From Treponema sp. (lineage in GTDB: Bacteria; Spirochaetota; Spirochaetia; Treponematales; Treponemataceae): a stretch of DNA of 35,291 nt. The notes below the pieces were generated by a model, which saw only the letters and a list, made by a program, of their open reading frames with translations, did not search any database and had not been told where the DNA came from. The stretch covers positions 1-35,291 of the forward strand of contig JAILIC010000107.1 in NCBI GenBank assembly GCA_024695475.1, read 5' to 3'. Both the position numbers and the translations under genes were made by a program. Below are positions 17,195-24,437 of the stretch, piece by piece; position 1 is the first letter of the stretch, and each line of letters opens with the position of its first letter.

Positions 17195-18295
17195 ATGAGC
17201 GTAAAAAGATTTGATGTTGTCGGTAGTTTTTTGAGACCGGAAAGTTTAAAAAAGGCAAGAAGTGATTTTGACAATGGTAGTATTACAAAAGATCAGTTTA
17301 CTTCGATTAAGAATGAAGCTGTTAAAAAACTGGTGGAAAAACAAAAAGAGGCAGGCTTGCCCTATATTACTGACGGTGAGTATAACCGCAAGTTCTGGCA
17401 CCTGGATTTCTTCTGGGGCTTTGAAGGTATTGAACATAAAAAAGATGGTGGCGGGGTTCAGTTTAATGGTGAGGTTGCAGATCTTGAAGATACTTATCTT
17501 ACAGGAAAACTGAAAGCAAAAGCGCATCCTTTTGTAGAAGATTTTACCTATGTAAAGTCACTTGAGTCTGATGGGGTTACCGCTAAGCAGACAATACCTG
17601 CTCCTGCGCAGCTTTTTCAGCAACTGAATATTCCTAAAAACTTTGAGGCAACAAGAAAAATATATCCTACAAATGACGAATTGATTTTGGATATTGCCGC
17701 AGCCTATAGAGAAGTAATCAGGCAGTTGTATGATGCTGGCTGTCGTACCATTCAGTTTGATGATTGTACCTGGGGTGCAATAGTCGGTGATGCGGCTGCC
17801 CAACGATATAAACTTTTAGGAAACCTCAAAGAAGTAAAAGAACAGCTTTTAAAAGTAAACAATCTTGCGATAGAAGGTAAGCCTGCTGATCTTAAAATCA
17901 ATACGCATATCTGCCGCGGAAATTATCACTCGACATTCTTTACCAGTGGACCTTATGATCCTGTAGCAGATTTTGTATTTGCAAAAGAAAAGGTAACTAC
18001 ACTGTATCTTGAATATGATGACGAACGCTCTGGGGGATTTGCACCACTTGCTAAGGTAAGCGAAGATAAAAATGTCGTGCTCGGTCTTGTCACGACAAAA
18101 CGTCCAGAACTTGAAGACAAGGCAACTGTCATCGCGCGAATTAACGAAGCTGCAAATTATATACCTCTCAATCGGCTTTTTTTAAGTCCTCAATGTGGTT
18201 TTGCCTCATGTGAAATTGGCAATAAACTGACTGAAGAACAGCAATGGGCAAAAATCCGGTTAATAAAAGAAATTTCAGAAGAAGTCTGGAAGTAA
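17195..18295 (+). CDS. Cobalamin-independent methionine synthase-like protein (YxjG/YxjH type)
   Basis: A 366-residue protein matches the C-terminal catalytic barrel of MetE without the N-terminal domain of the roughly 750-residue enzyme. The expected zinc ligands are visible: H238 and C240 in INTHICRGNYHS, E273 in YLEYDDERSG, and C334 in LSPQCGFAS. The N-terminal VVGSFLRP is also typical. The family transfers a methyl group to homocysteine or a related thiol; the methyl donor of this short form is unsettled. I chose ATG 17195 because AGGAG at 17182-17186 is 8 bases upstream of it; ATGs at 17189 and further upstream are badly spaced. It is divergent from a LysR gene that probably controls it. 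Confidence 0.88.
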   Translation: MSVKRFDVVGSFLRPESLKKARSDFDNGSITKDQFTSIKNEAVKKLVEKQKEAGLPYITDGEYNRKFWHLDFFWGFEGIEHKKDGGGVQFNGEVADLEDTYLTGKLKAKAHPFVEDFTYVKSLESDGVTAKQTIPAPAQLFQQLNIPKNFEATRKIYPTNDELILDIAAAYREVIRQLYDAGCRTIQFDDCTWGAIVGDAAAQRYKLLGNLKEVKEQLLKVNNLAIEGKPADLKINTHICRGNYHSTFFTSGPYDPVADFVFAKEKVTTLYLEYDDERSGGFAPLAKVSEDKNVVLGLVTTKRPELEDKATVIARINEAANYIPLNRLFLSPQCGFASCEIGNKLTEEQQWAKIRLIKEISEEVWK

Positions 18296-18371
18296 AAGTG
18301 GGGAGACACTGTTTTTGATGGTGCCAACTTGTTTAAGTCCTTTGTGCGTATTGTCTGGTAAGTTGTCTGTC

Positions 18372-18400
18372 TTGACTTTTATGGCGGCAATTCATACAAT
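18372..18400 (+). promoter_or_regulatory. gapA promoter
   Basis: TTGACT at 18372-18377 and TACAAT at 18395-18400 are 17 bases apart. The leader is about 30 bases long and carries AGGAG shortly before the ATG. Confidence 0.7.
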
Positions 18401-18436
18401 TTAGGTATATCTCGCAAATTTGTAGGAGTTTATACG

Positions 18437-19495
18437 ATGGCTACAGTAAAAGTTGCTATTAATGGTTTTGGTCGTATCGGTCGCTTGGCTTTCCGCCAGA
18501 TGTTTGATGCCGATGGTTATGAAGTTGTTGCTATTAACGATTTGACAAGCCCAACAATGCTTGCACACCTCTTGAAATATGATACAGCACAGGGTGGTTA
18601 TGCTGGAAGAATCGGTGAGGCAAAACACACAGTTTCAGCTCACGATGGTGAAGGCGAAGACAACTACATCGTAGTAGATGGCAAGAAGATTGTTATCTAC
18701 AAGTGCAAGGGACCAGATGCTGCTAATCTCCCAGCTTGGGGCAAGATTGGTGTAGACGTTGTTCTCGAATGTACAGGTTTCTATGTTTCTAAGGCTAAGT
18801 CTGAAGAACACATCAAGGCTGGTGCAAAGAAGGTTGTTATTTCAGCACCTGCAGGAAATGACCTCCCAACAATCGTTTACAATGTAAACCACAAGACTCT
18901 CAAGAGCAGCGATACAGTTATCTCTGCAGCTTCTTGTACAACAAACTGCTTGGCTCCTATGGCTAAGGCACTTAATGACTATGCTCCAATCCAGAGCGGT
19001 ATCATGTCAACAATCCACGCTTACACTGGTGACCAGATGATTCTTGATGGTCCACAGAGAAAGGGTGACCTCCGCCGTTCACGCGCAGGTGCTGCTAACA
19101 TCGTACCTAACTCAACAGGTGCTGCTAAGGCTATCGGTCTGGTAATCCCAGAATTGAACGGTAAGCTTATTGGTTCTGCACAGCGTGTTCCAGTACCAAC
19201 AGGTTCTACAACAATCTTGACAGCTGTAGTAAAGGGCAAGGATGTTACTAAAGAAGGCATCAATGCTGCTATGAAAGCTGCTGCAACCGAAAGCTTTGGT
19301 TACAACGAAGATGAAATCGTATCATCTGATGTTATCGGTATGCGCTATGGTTCATTGTTTGATGCAACTCAGACAATGGTATCAAAGATTGATGACGATA
19401 CTTATCAGGTACAGGTTGTATCTTGGTACGACAACGAAAACAGCTACACATCACAGATGGTTCGCACAATCAAATACTTCTCAGAATTGAAGTAG
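18437..19495 (+). CDS. gapA: Glyceraldehyde-3-phosphate dehydrogenase
   Basis: This glycolytic enzyme of 352 residues converts glyceraldehyde-3-phosphate to 1,3-bisphosphoglycerate with NAD. The Rossmann motif INGFGRIGR is at residues 8-16. An Asp at position 35 (INDLTSP) favours NAD over NADP. Catalytic Cys167 lies in [17 protein letters not shown] near the C-terminus is typical. A stretch around residues 60-80 ([17 protein letters not shown]) is longer than in common bacterial enzymes. Codon choice (many CTC, AAG, ACA, ATC) differs visibly from most neighbours, which suggests high expression. It has its own promoter and a strong terminator, although pgk and tpiA follow downstream. Confidence 0.98.
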   Translation: MATVKVAINGFGRIGRLAFRQMFDADGYEVVAINDLTSPTMLAHLLKYDTAQGGYAGRIGEAKHTVSAHDGEGEDNYIVVDGKKIVIYKCKGPDAANLPAWGKIGVDVVLECTGFYVSKAKSEEHIKAGAKKVVISAPAGNDLPTIVYNVNHKTLKSSDTVISAASCTTNCLAPMAKALNDYAPIQSGIMSTIHAYTGDQMILDGPQRKGDLRRSRAGAANIVPNSTGAAKAIGLVIPELNGKLIGSAQRVPVPTGSTTILTAVVKGKDVTKEGINAAMKAAATESFGYNEDEIVSSDVIGMRYGSLFDATQTMVSKIDDDTYQVQVVSWYDNENSYTSQMVRTIKYFSELK

Positions 19496-19515
19496 TAGAC
19501 TGATGTGTTAATAAC

Positions 19516-19566
19516 AAGGCTGTCCTGAAGTGTAAAACTTCATAAAGGGACAGCCTTTATTTTTTT
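19516..19566 (+). terminator. Intrinsic terminator of gapA
   Basis: AAGGCTGTCC (19516-19525) pairs perfectly with GGACAGCCTT (19548-19557). An inner hairpin GAAGT/ACTTC lies in the loop, and the T-rich tail ends in seven T's. Confidence 0.92.
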
Positions 19567-19623
19567 AATGATGCGCATCCTTTGGATGTATCATTTCTGC
19601 CCAGTCTCCCTGGGGCGGTCGCA

Positions 19624-19669
19624 CCCCGGGTCACACACATAGCGTACCCCGAGTCACACACATCGCGTA
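19624..19669. repeat. Two tandem GC-rich 23-base repeats
   Basis: Two adjacent 23-base units (19624-19646 and 19647-19669) differ at only two positions. Both begin CCCCG, share TCACACACAT, and end in GCGTA; a partial third unit starts at 19670. The stretch is far richer in G and C than its surroundings. Flanking hairpins are at 19568-19594 and 19608-19630. A 27-codon minus-strand frame (19640-19557) begins inside unit 1. The 225 bases between the gapA terminator and pgk contain this element and the pgk promoter, and no clear gene. Confidence 0.75.
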
Positions 19670-19720
19670 CCCAGACCCCTTGGGCGTATTGCCTCATATT
19701 CCCTTTACTTAACGATACCA

Positions 19721-19749
19721 TTGAGGTATATTCTATATATATCTATAAT
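19721..19749 (+). promoter_or_regulatory. pgk promoter
   Basis: TTGAGG at 19721-19726 and a perfect TATAAT at 19744-19749 are 17 bases apart. It lies just after the GC-rich repeat and 45 bases before the pgk ATG, which has GGAGG upstream. Confidence 0.65.
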
Positions 19750-19794
19750 ATAATTACTATACAGTAACGTATAAATCTTTGGAGGAATCACATA

Positions 19795-21066
19795 ATGATT
19801 AAAACAGTAAAAGATGTGGATTTGAAGGGTAAACGCATTGTCATGCGTGTTGATTTCAATGTGCCTATGAAAGAAGGTGTCGTTCAGGATGATACACGTA
19901 TTATGGCTGCTCTTCCTACTATAAAATATATTCTTGAACAAAAACCTCGCAGCCTCGTTTTAATGAGTCACTTGGGTGATCCTGCTAAAGATGTTAAGAA
20001 AGCAGCAGAAAAAGCTGAAAAAGCAGGCAAACCTTTTACCGATGCAGATAAAGAAAAGTTTATTAATGGCAAAAACCGTATGCGTCCTGTAGCTGCTTAT
20101 CTTGAAGGTAAACTGGGCAGTAAGGTTGTATTTGCTGAAGATGCACTCGGGCAGAAGGCTGCTGTTGACGCTTTGCCAGAAGGTGGCGTCATGATGCTGG
20201 AAAATGTTCGCTTCCATAAAGAAGAAACATCAAAGGTTGCTGAAGACCGTGAAAAAATGGCACAGGAGCTGGCTACCTATGGTGATATATTTGTAAATGA
20301 TGCATTTGGTACTGCACACCGTGATCAGGCATCTACCGCTACTATTGCAAAATTTATGAAGACTCAGCCTGTTGGCGGATTCCTCATGGAAAAAGAAGTT
20401 AAGTATCTTGAACCAATGTTGAATAATCCTCCAAAACCACAGATTGCTATTATTGGTGGTGCAAAGGTTTCTTCAAAGATTGCTGTTCTTGAGAGTTTGC
20501 TTAAAAATGCTTCTGCCCTTATTATCGGTGGTGGTATGGCATATACATTCCTCAAAGCTCAGGGACATGTTATTGGAAAGTCTTTGGTAGAAGATGATTT
20601 TATTGATACCGCCAAAAAATTGCTTTCTGATGCAGCTGCAAAAGGCGTACAAATTTTGTTGCCTGTTGATCATGTTGGTGCAGAAGCTTTTGATGCTAAT
20701 GCAACACCAGTTGCTGTTGACGGTGTAGATATTCCTGAAAACTTGATGGCTATGGACGTCGGTCCAAAGACTTTGGATGCATATAAGAAGGTTCTTGCAA
20801 CTGCAAAATCTGTAGTTTGGAACGGTCCTGTTGGTGTATTTGAATTTGATGCATTTGCAAAGGGTACTGAAGCTGTTGCAAAAATGGTTGCAGAAGCTAC
20901 TGGTAGAGGAGCAATGACTGTTGTTGGCGGTGGTGATTCAGTTGCTGCTGTAAATAAATTCCACCTGTCAGATAAGATGTCTCACGTATCAACTGGTGGT
21001 GGTGCATCTCTTGAATTCCTTGAAGGTAAAACGCTTCCTGGTATTAGTATTCTTGCTACAAAATAA
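19795..21066 (+). CDS. pgk: Phosphoglycerate kinase
   Basis: This 423-residue glycolytic enzyme makes ATP from 1,3-bisphosphoglycerate. Visible landmarks are RVDFNVPMKEG near residue 20, LMSHLGDPAKD with the substrate-binding loop, ENVRFHKEE, NDAFGTAHR, IIGGAKVSSK, and the C-terminal nucleotide-binding GGGDSVAAV and STGGGASLEFLEG. The PGK family is usually about 390-415 residues; the small excess fits a Lys-rich insertion after HLGDP (KKAAEKAEKAGKPFTDADKE). The ATG has GGAGG 9 bases upstream. tpiA follows after 29 bases, so the two are one transcript. Confidence 0.98.
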   Translation: MIKTVKDVDLKGKRIVMRVDFNVPMKEGVVQDDTRIMAALPTIKYILEQKPRSLVLMSHLGDPAKDVKKAAEKAEKAGKPFTDADKEKFINGKNRMRPVAAYLEGKLGSKVVFAEDALGQKAAVDALPEGGVMMLENVRFHKEETSKVAEDREKMAQELATYGDIFVNDAFGTAHRDQASTATIAKFMKTQPVGGFLMEKEVKYLEPMLNNPPKPQIAIIGGAKVSSKIAVLESLLKNASALIIGGGMAYTFLKAQGHVIGKSLVEDDFIDTAKKLLSDAAAKGVQILLPVDHVGAEAFDANATPVAVDGVDIPENLMAMDVGPKTLDAYKKVLATAKSVVWNGPVGVFEFDAFAKGTEAVAKMVAEATGRGAMTVVGGGDSVAAVNKFHLSDKMSHVSTGGGASLEFLEGKTLPGISILATK

Positions 21067-21095
21067 CGGATTTATTCATAAAAGGAGATAAAATA

Positions 21096-21842
21096 ATGAG
21101 AAAACACTATATCGCCGGTAACTGGAAAATGAATACAGACAAGGCGGGTGCTGTAAAATTGGCCCAGGACCTTGTAAAAGAACTGAAAGATAAGCCAAAT
21201 AAATACATGATTGGTGTACCGTATGTATATCTTGATGCTGTTGCTCAGGTGGTAAAGGGCAGCAACATTTTGCTTGGTGCACAGGATATGGCTGCTACTG
21301 GTAATGGTGCTCACACTGGTGAAGTATCTGCTGAAATGCTTAAAGATATCGGTGTTCAGTCTGTTATTCTTGGTCATAGTGAACGTCGTCATGAAATTGG
21401 CGAAAGTGATGAACTTATCAACAAAAAAGTTCTTCGTGCTCTTGAACAGGGACTTGAAGTAGTTTTGTGTATCGGAGAGTTGCTCTCTGATCGTGAAGCT
21501 GGCAATGCTGAAAAAGTATGTGCATTCCAGTTGTCAGCTGATCTCTGTGGTGTTACTGCAGAACAGATGAAGAACGTAACAATTGCTTATGAACCTGTAT
21601 GGGCAATTGGTACTGGCAAAACAGCTACCCCAGAGGATGCTGAGGCAATTCACAAATTCTGTCGCAATTATATTGCAAAGTTGTACGACCAGAAGGTTGC
21701 TGATGAAGTAATCATCCAGTATGGTGGTTCTATGAAAGCTGCTAACGCTGCTGAATTGCTTGCACAGCCTGATATCGATGGTGGTTTGATTGGTGGTGCA
21801 GCATTGAAAGCTGAAACATTTGTTCCTATTTGTGTACTGTAA
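21096..21842 (+). CDS. tpiA: Triosephosphate isomerase
   Basis: This 248-residue TIM-barrel enzyme interconverts dihydroxyacetone phosphate and glyceraldehyde-3-phosphate. Active-site residues are in place: K11 in GNWKMN, H94 in ILGHSERR, and E166 in AYEPVWAIGTGKTA. The phosphate-binding end reads YGGSMKAANA and GGLIGGAALKAE. It follows pgk with GGAGA upstream of its ATG and ends at an intrinsic terminator, closing the glycolytic block. Confidence 0.98.
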   Translation: MRKHYIAGNWKMNTDKAGAVKLAQDLVKELKDKPNKYMIGVPYVYLDAVAQVVKGSNILLGAQDMAATGNGAHTGEVSAEMLKDIGVQSVILGHSERRHEIGESDELINKKVLRALEQGLEVVLCIGELLSDREAGNAEKVCAFQLSADLCGVTAEQMKNVTIAYEPVWAIGTGKTATPEDAEAIHKFCRNYIAKLYDQKVADEVIIQYGGSMKAANAAELLAQPDIDGGLIGGAALKAETFVPICVL

Positions 21843-21869
21843 TTTAAAACAGCAAACTAAATAGATGAG

Positions 21870-21920
21870 GCGGTCGTTGTTGAAGCAAGCATTTTGCTGT
21901 CACGATGACCGTTTTTTTTT
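21870..21920 (+). terminator. Intrinsic terminator of pgk-tpiA
   Basis: CGGTC (21871-21875) pairs with GACCG, extended by further A-U and G-U pairs, with an inner AGCAA/TTGCT-type helix. A run of T's follows directly. Confidence 0.85.
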
Positions 21921-21993
21921 ATTTTTAGGGGTCAAACGCCGGCGTATAAGATATAACGTGTTTTGGAATCGGATAGCAGGTGAAATAAATTGA

Positions 21994-22022
21994 TTGACCA
22001 AAAGGTATAAATTGAGTATCAT
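21994..22022 (+). promoter_or_regulatory. Candidate secG promoter
   Basis: TTGACC at 21994-21999 and TATCAT at 22017-22022 are 17 bases apart. The leader to the secG ATG would be about 65 bases. Confidence 0.5.
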
Positions 22023-22092
22023 TTTTACTACTATTAATTATTGATGCGCAATCTAGACTTTGTGTTTTATAGTGCGTGCGTGGAGTTATGTT

Positions 22093-22479
22093 ATGGGTGC
22101 ATTAGGTGTTATCCTTTTGATTGCTTTTGTTATTATTTGTGTTCTTTTGGTTTTGGTTGTTCTTGTTCAGAATGAAGAAGGAATTGGCGGTGTATTTGGA
22201 AGTAGAACTTCTACCGCTTTTGGTTCACATTCTGCTAGCGTTTTGACTAAAACAACATTTGTCTTAGTAACATTGTTTATCGTGATGAGTTTTGCTCTTG
22301 CATTGATTAATAAAAAACCTTCTGCAAAGAGAGACCTGTCTGCTGCTGCCGCTGAACTTGAACAGTCTGCTGAAAATGCTGAAACTCAGAAAGAATGGTG
22401 GAAGGATGACGCTGCTGCTCCTTCAGAATCATTAAATTCTGCGGATGCTGCTTCTGGAACAGAAGCTCCTCAATTATAA
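22093..22479 (+). CDS. secG: Protein-export membrane protein SecG
   Basis: A 128-residue small membrane subunit of the SecYEG translocon. Two hydrophobic helices (about residues 2-24 and 53-75) flank the conserved cytoplasmic loop VLVVLVQNEEGIGGVFGSR, followed by TAFGSHSASVLTKTT. The C-terminal tail is Ala/Glu/Ser-rich and of low complexity, as in many SecG proteins. I chose ATG 22093 because the first helix starts there and GGAG is at 22082-22085; the open frame runs 11 codons further upstream. Its place after tpiA is common in bacteria. The EIIA gene follows after 25 bases. Confidence 0.93.
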   Translation: MGALGVILLIAFVIICVLLVLVVLVQNEEGIGGVFGSRTSTAFGSHSASVLTKTTFVLVTLFIVMSFALALINKKPSAKRDLSAAAAELEQSAENAETQKEWWKDDAAAPSESLNSADAASGTEAPQL

Positions 22480-22504
22480 TTATATCTACAAAGAAGGTGT
22501 TTAG

Positions 22505-22972
22505 TTGCTCGAGAACGTATTTCCAGTTACAAATATTATTGTAAATCTTGAAAGTGAAGAGAAGGATGAGCTTTTTGAGGAAATGCTCGAGGTTTTGGTT
22601 GCTTCCCATCCTGAAATCGATCGATCAGAAGCTCTTGCAGCATTGAAAGAGCGTGAAAACAAAATGAGTACTGGTATTATACCCGGGATCGCTGTTCCAC
22701 ATGCAATCAGCAAAACCGTACAGGGGGTTGTTGGTGCTGTGGGTATTAGCAAGGCCGGTATTGATTATGACTCATTAGATGGTCAGCCGGTTCGCCTTGT
22801 CTTTATGTTTTTATTTGCAGAAGGTGAGTCTGGCTATCATCTGAAAGTTATGCGTGAAATTTCTGGATTGCTTCAGCTTCCAAATTTTGCAACTGACTTG
22901 CTTTCAAAAGGCTCTGCTCAAGCTGTATATGATTACATTTTACAGGCTGAAGAAGAATCTGCACGCATATAA
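22505..22972 (+). CDS. PTS EIIA domain protein, PtsN-like
   Basis: A 155-residue single-domain EIIA of the fructose/mannitol/nitrogen family. Phosphoacceptor His66 is in the expected GIAVPHAIS motif. The C-terminal EISGLLQLPNFATDLLSK helix region is also typical. No EIIB or EIIC gene is nearby, so a regulatory role like that of PtsN (EIIA-Ntr) is more likely than sugar uptake. The start is TTG 22505, with AAGAAGG at 22491-22497 as ribosome-binding site; no ATG occurs before the conserved domain. It lies 25 bases after secG and probably shares its transcript. Confidence 0.88.
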   Translation: MLENVFPVTNIIVNLESEEKDELFEEMLEVLVASHPEIDRSEALAALKERENKMSTGIIPGIAVPHAISKTVQGVVGAVGISKAGIDYDSLDGQPVRLVFMFLFAEGESGYHLKVMREISGLLQLPNFATDLLSKGSAQAVYDYILQAEEESARI

Positions 22973-22989
22973 TTAGTTAACATATTACT

Positions 22990-23036
22990 GGTAAGGTGAG
23001 TTTTCTTATGATATACTTAAGAAAATCTACCTTGCC
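22990..23036. promoter_or_regulatory. Inverted repeat framing an extended -10, before the V-ATPase operon
   Basis: The left arm GGTAAGGTGAGTTTTCTTA (22990-23008) and right arm TAAGAAAATCTACCTTGCC (23018-23036) are complementary at 15 of 19 positions. The 9-base loop reads TGATATACT, an extended -10 (TG-N-TATACT). No good -35 or T-run is present. This fits a regulated promoter with an operator on each side. It could also be a terminator or attenuator hairpin. Confidence 0.45.
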
Positions 23037-23067
23037 TTGTATACACAGGTGAAAGAGGAGACGTTTT

Positions 23068-23379
23068 ATGGCGGAACAGGATGTGAATGTAATCAGTCAT
23101 CTTCTGGATGTGGAAAAAGAAGCTTCATCTTTGATTGGTGATGCTCAAAATGAAAGTGCAAAACGAATGGCTGCAGCTCGTGCTGAAGCTGATGCAGAAT
23201 ATAAAAAACAATATGATTCATTAATGTCTGAGCTTGAATCAGATTATCAAACACAAACACAAGCTATTGTAAAAAAACATGATGAAGATCTCGATGCATA
23301 TAAAAAAGAGATTGATTCAATGACTCAAAATACAGAAGCTTTTAGTACCTACTTGGATTCTGTTTTATTTACAAAATAA
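23068..23379 (+). CDS. V/A-type ATPase peripheral-stalk subunit (G/H-like)
   Basis: A 103-residue, highly charged protein is predicted to be one long coiled coil (EASSLIGDAQNESAKRMAAA and onwards). It has no membrane segment. This fits the small stalk subunit called H in archaea, G in eukaryotes and NtpF in Enterococcus, which pairs with subunit E. Sequence conservation in this family is weak, so the call rests on length, coiled-coil character and first place in the operon. AGAGGAG precedes the ATG. The subunit C gene follows after 14 bases. Confidence 0.75.
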   Translation: MAEQDVNVISHLLDVEKEASSLIGDAQNESAKRMAAARAEADAEYKKQYDSLMSELESDYQTQTQAIVKKHDEDLDAYKKEIDSMTQNTEAFSTYLDSVLFTK

Positions 23380-23393
23380 GGGGTGTTTGATTG

Positions 23394-24410
23394 ATGGATC
23401 GATCTAGTGCCTCTGCTTTTGTAAACGCGAAAGCAGGCGGTATGTTGAAAAAGTCTTTTATTGGAGAACGTGCTGCTAAATTGTTCTCCGTGTCTTCCTT
23501 GTCAGAGTTGTGGGGGCTGTTGTTTACGCAGGATGTCCCTGCTGTTCCTGAAGTTTTGCTTGCTCAACAGATAGAAAAAAAAGCTTCTAATGTATTTATC
23601 AAGGATTACATAAAACTTTTGTCTAATTATAGCCATCCAAGTCAGCTGTTGGTCGATTTGGTGACTTTTTATGAGTATGATAATCTCAAAGAGATAATTG
23701 CAGCACTTGTTGCTGGTAAAAAAGAGCTCCCTGCATTAGTTGATGTAGGAAGTTATAAAATGCTGCATTATGAAAAATGGCCTAATATAGCTGCTATGAC
23801 TGCTGATACACCGTTTGCATGGTGTTCATCACTTCCTGATGTAACAAAGCAACAGCATCTCAATACAAAACTTGATATTCAGTATCTCCACACTATTTGG
23901 AGTTCGTTACATAAGATACCGAATGGCGAGCGTGAGCCTATTAAAAATCTTGTTGTGAGCGAATACGGCATGTATAATGTTATATGGGCATTGCGACTTA
24001 AGGTGTATTATGACATGAAGCCTGACCAGATAGTTTCTTTATTGGTTTTTACCAACAGTAAAAAAGAAAAGGATGATCCATTTGTTGCTGATGCTATGGA
24101 GATTTTGGATAAGGATATCAATAATTATGCTGATTGGGCAGATTGGCGATATGCTCGTTTTTTGAATCCTCATGAGGAGGGTGTTGTCTGGACGCTTGAT
24201 CCTCGTTGGGTTGAGCAGGCATATAAAAAAGATTTGAACCAGCAGATGATGCGAAAGTTTCATCAGTATCCATTGACGGATTGCGTATTGTATACATGGT
24301 TCAAGATAAAAATGAATGAGGTTGCTACGATTCGTACAGCAACCGAAATGCTTAGATTGAATGTTGATAAAGGTATGGCAATGAGTTTTGCTGGTGTTGC
24401 GGCAAATTAA
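23394..24410 (+). CDS. V/A-type ATPase subunit C (AC39-like)
   Basis: A 338-residue, mainly helical soluble protein with no signal peptide matches the V-ATPase AC39/subunit C family in length and composition (FIKDYIKLLSNYSHPSQLLV, YDNLKEIIAALVAGK, ALRLKVYYDM). In V/A ATPases this subunit sits as a funnel between the central stalk and the membrane ring. I chose ATG 23394; a TTG lies directly before it. The call also draws on its position between the stalk gene and subunit I. The sequence is divergent, so this is less certain than A or B. Confidence 0.75.
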   Translation: MDRSSASAFVNAKAGGMLKKSFIGERAAKLFSVSSLSELWGLLFTQDVPAVPEVLLAQQIEKKASNVFIKDYIKLLSNYSHPSQLLVDLVTFYEYDNLKEIIAALVAGKKELPALVDVGSYKMLHYEKWPNIAAMTADTPFAWCSSLPDVTKQQHLNTKLDIQYLHTIWSSLHKIPNGEREPIKNLVVSEYGMYNVIWALRLKVYYDMKPDQIVSLLVFTNSKKEKDDPFVADAMEILDKDINNYADWADWRYARFLNPHEEGVVWTLDPRWVEQAYKKDLNQQMMRKFHQYPLTDCVLYTWFKIKMNEVATIRTATEMLRLNVDKGMAMSFAGVAAN

Positions 24411-24437
24411 CTGAAAAAGAAGGGGTTGTAGAAAAAA

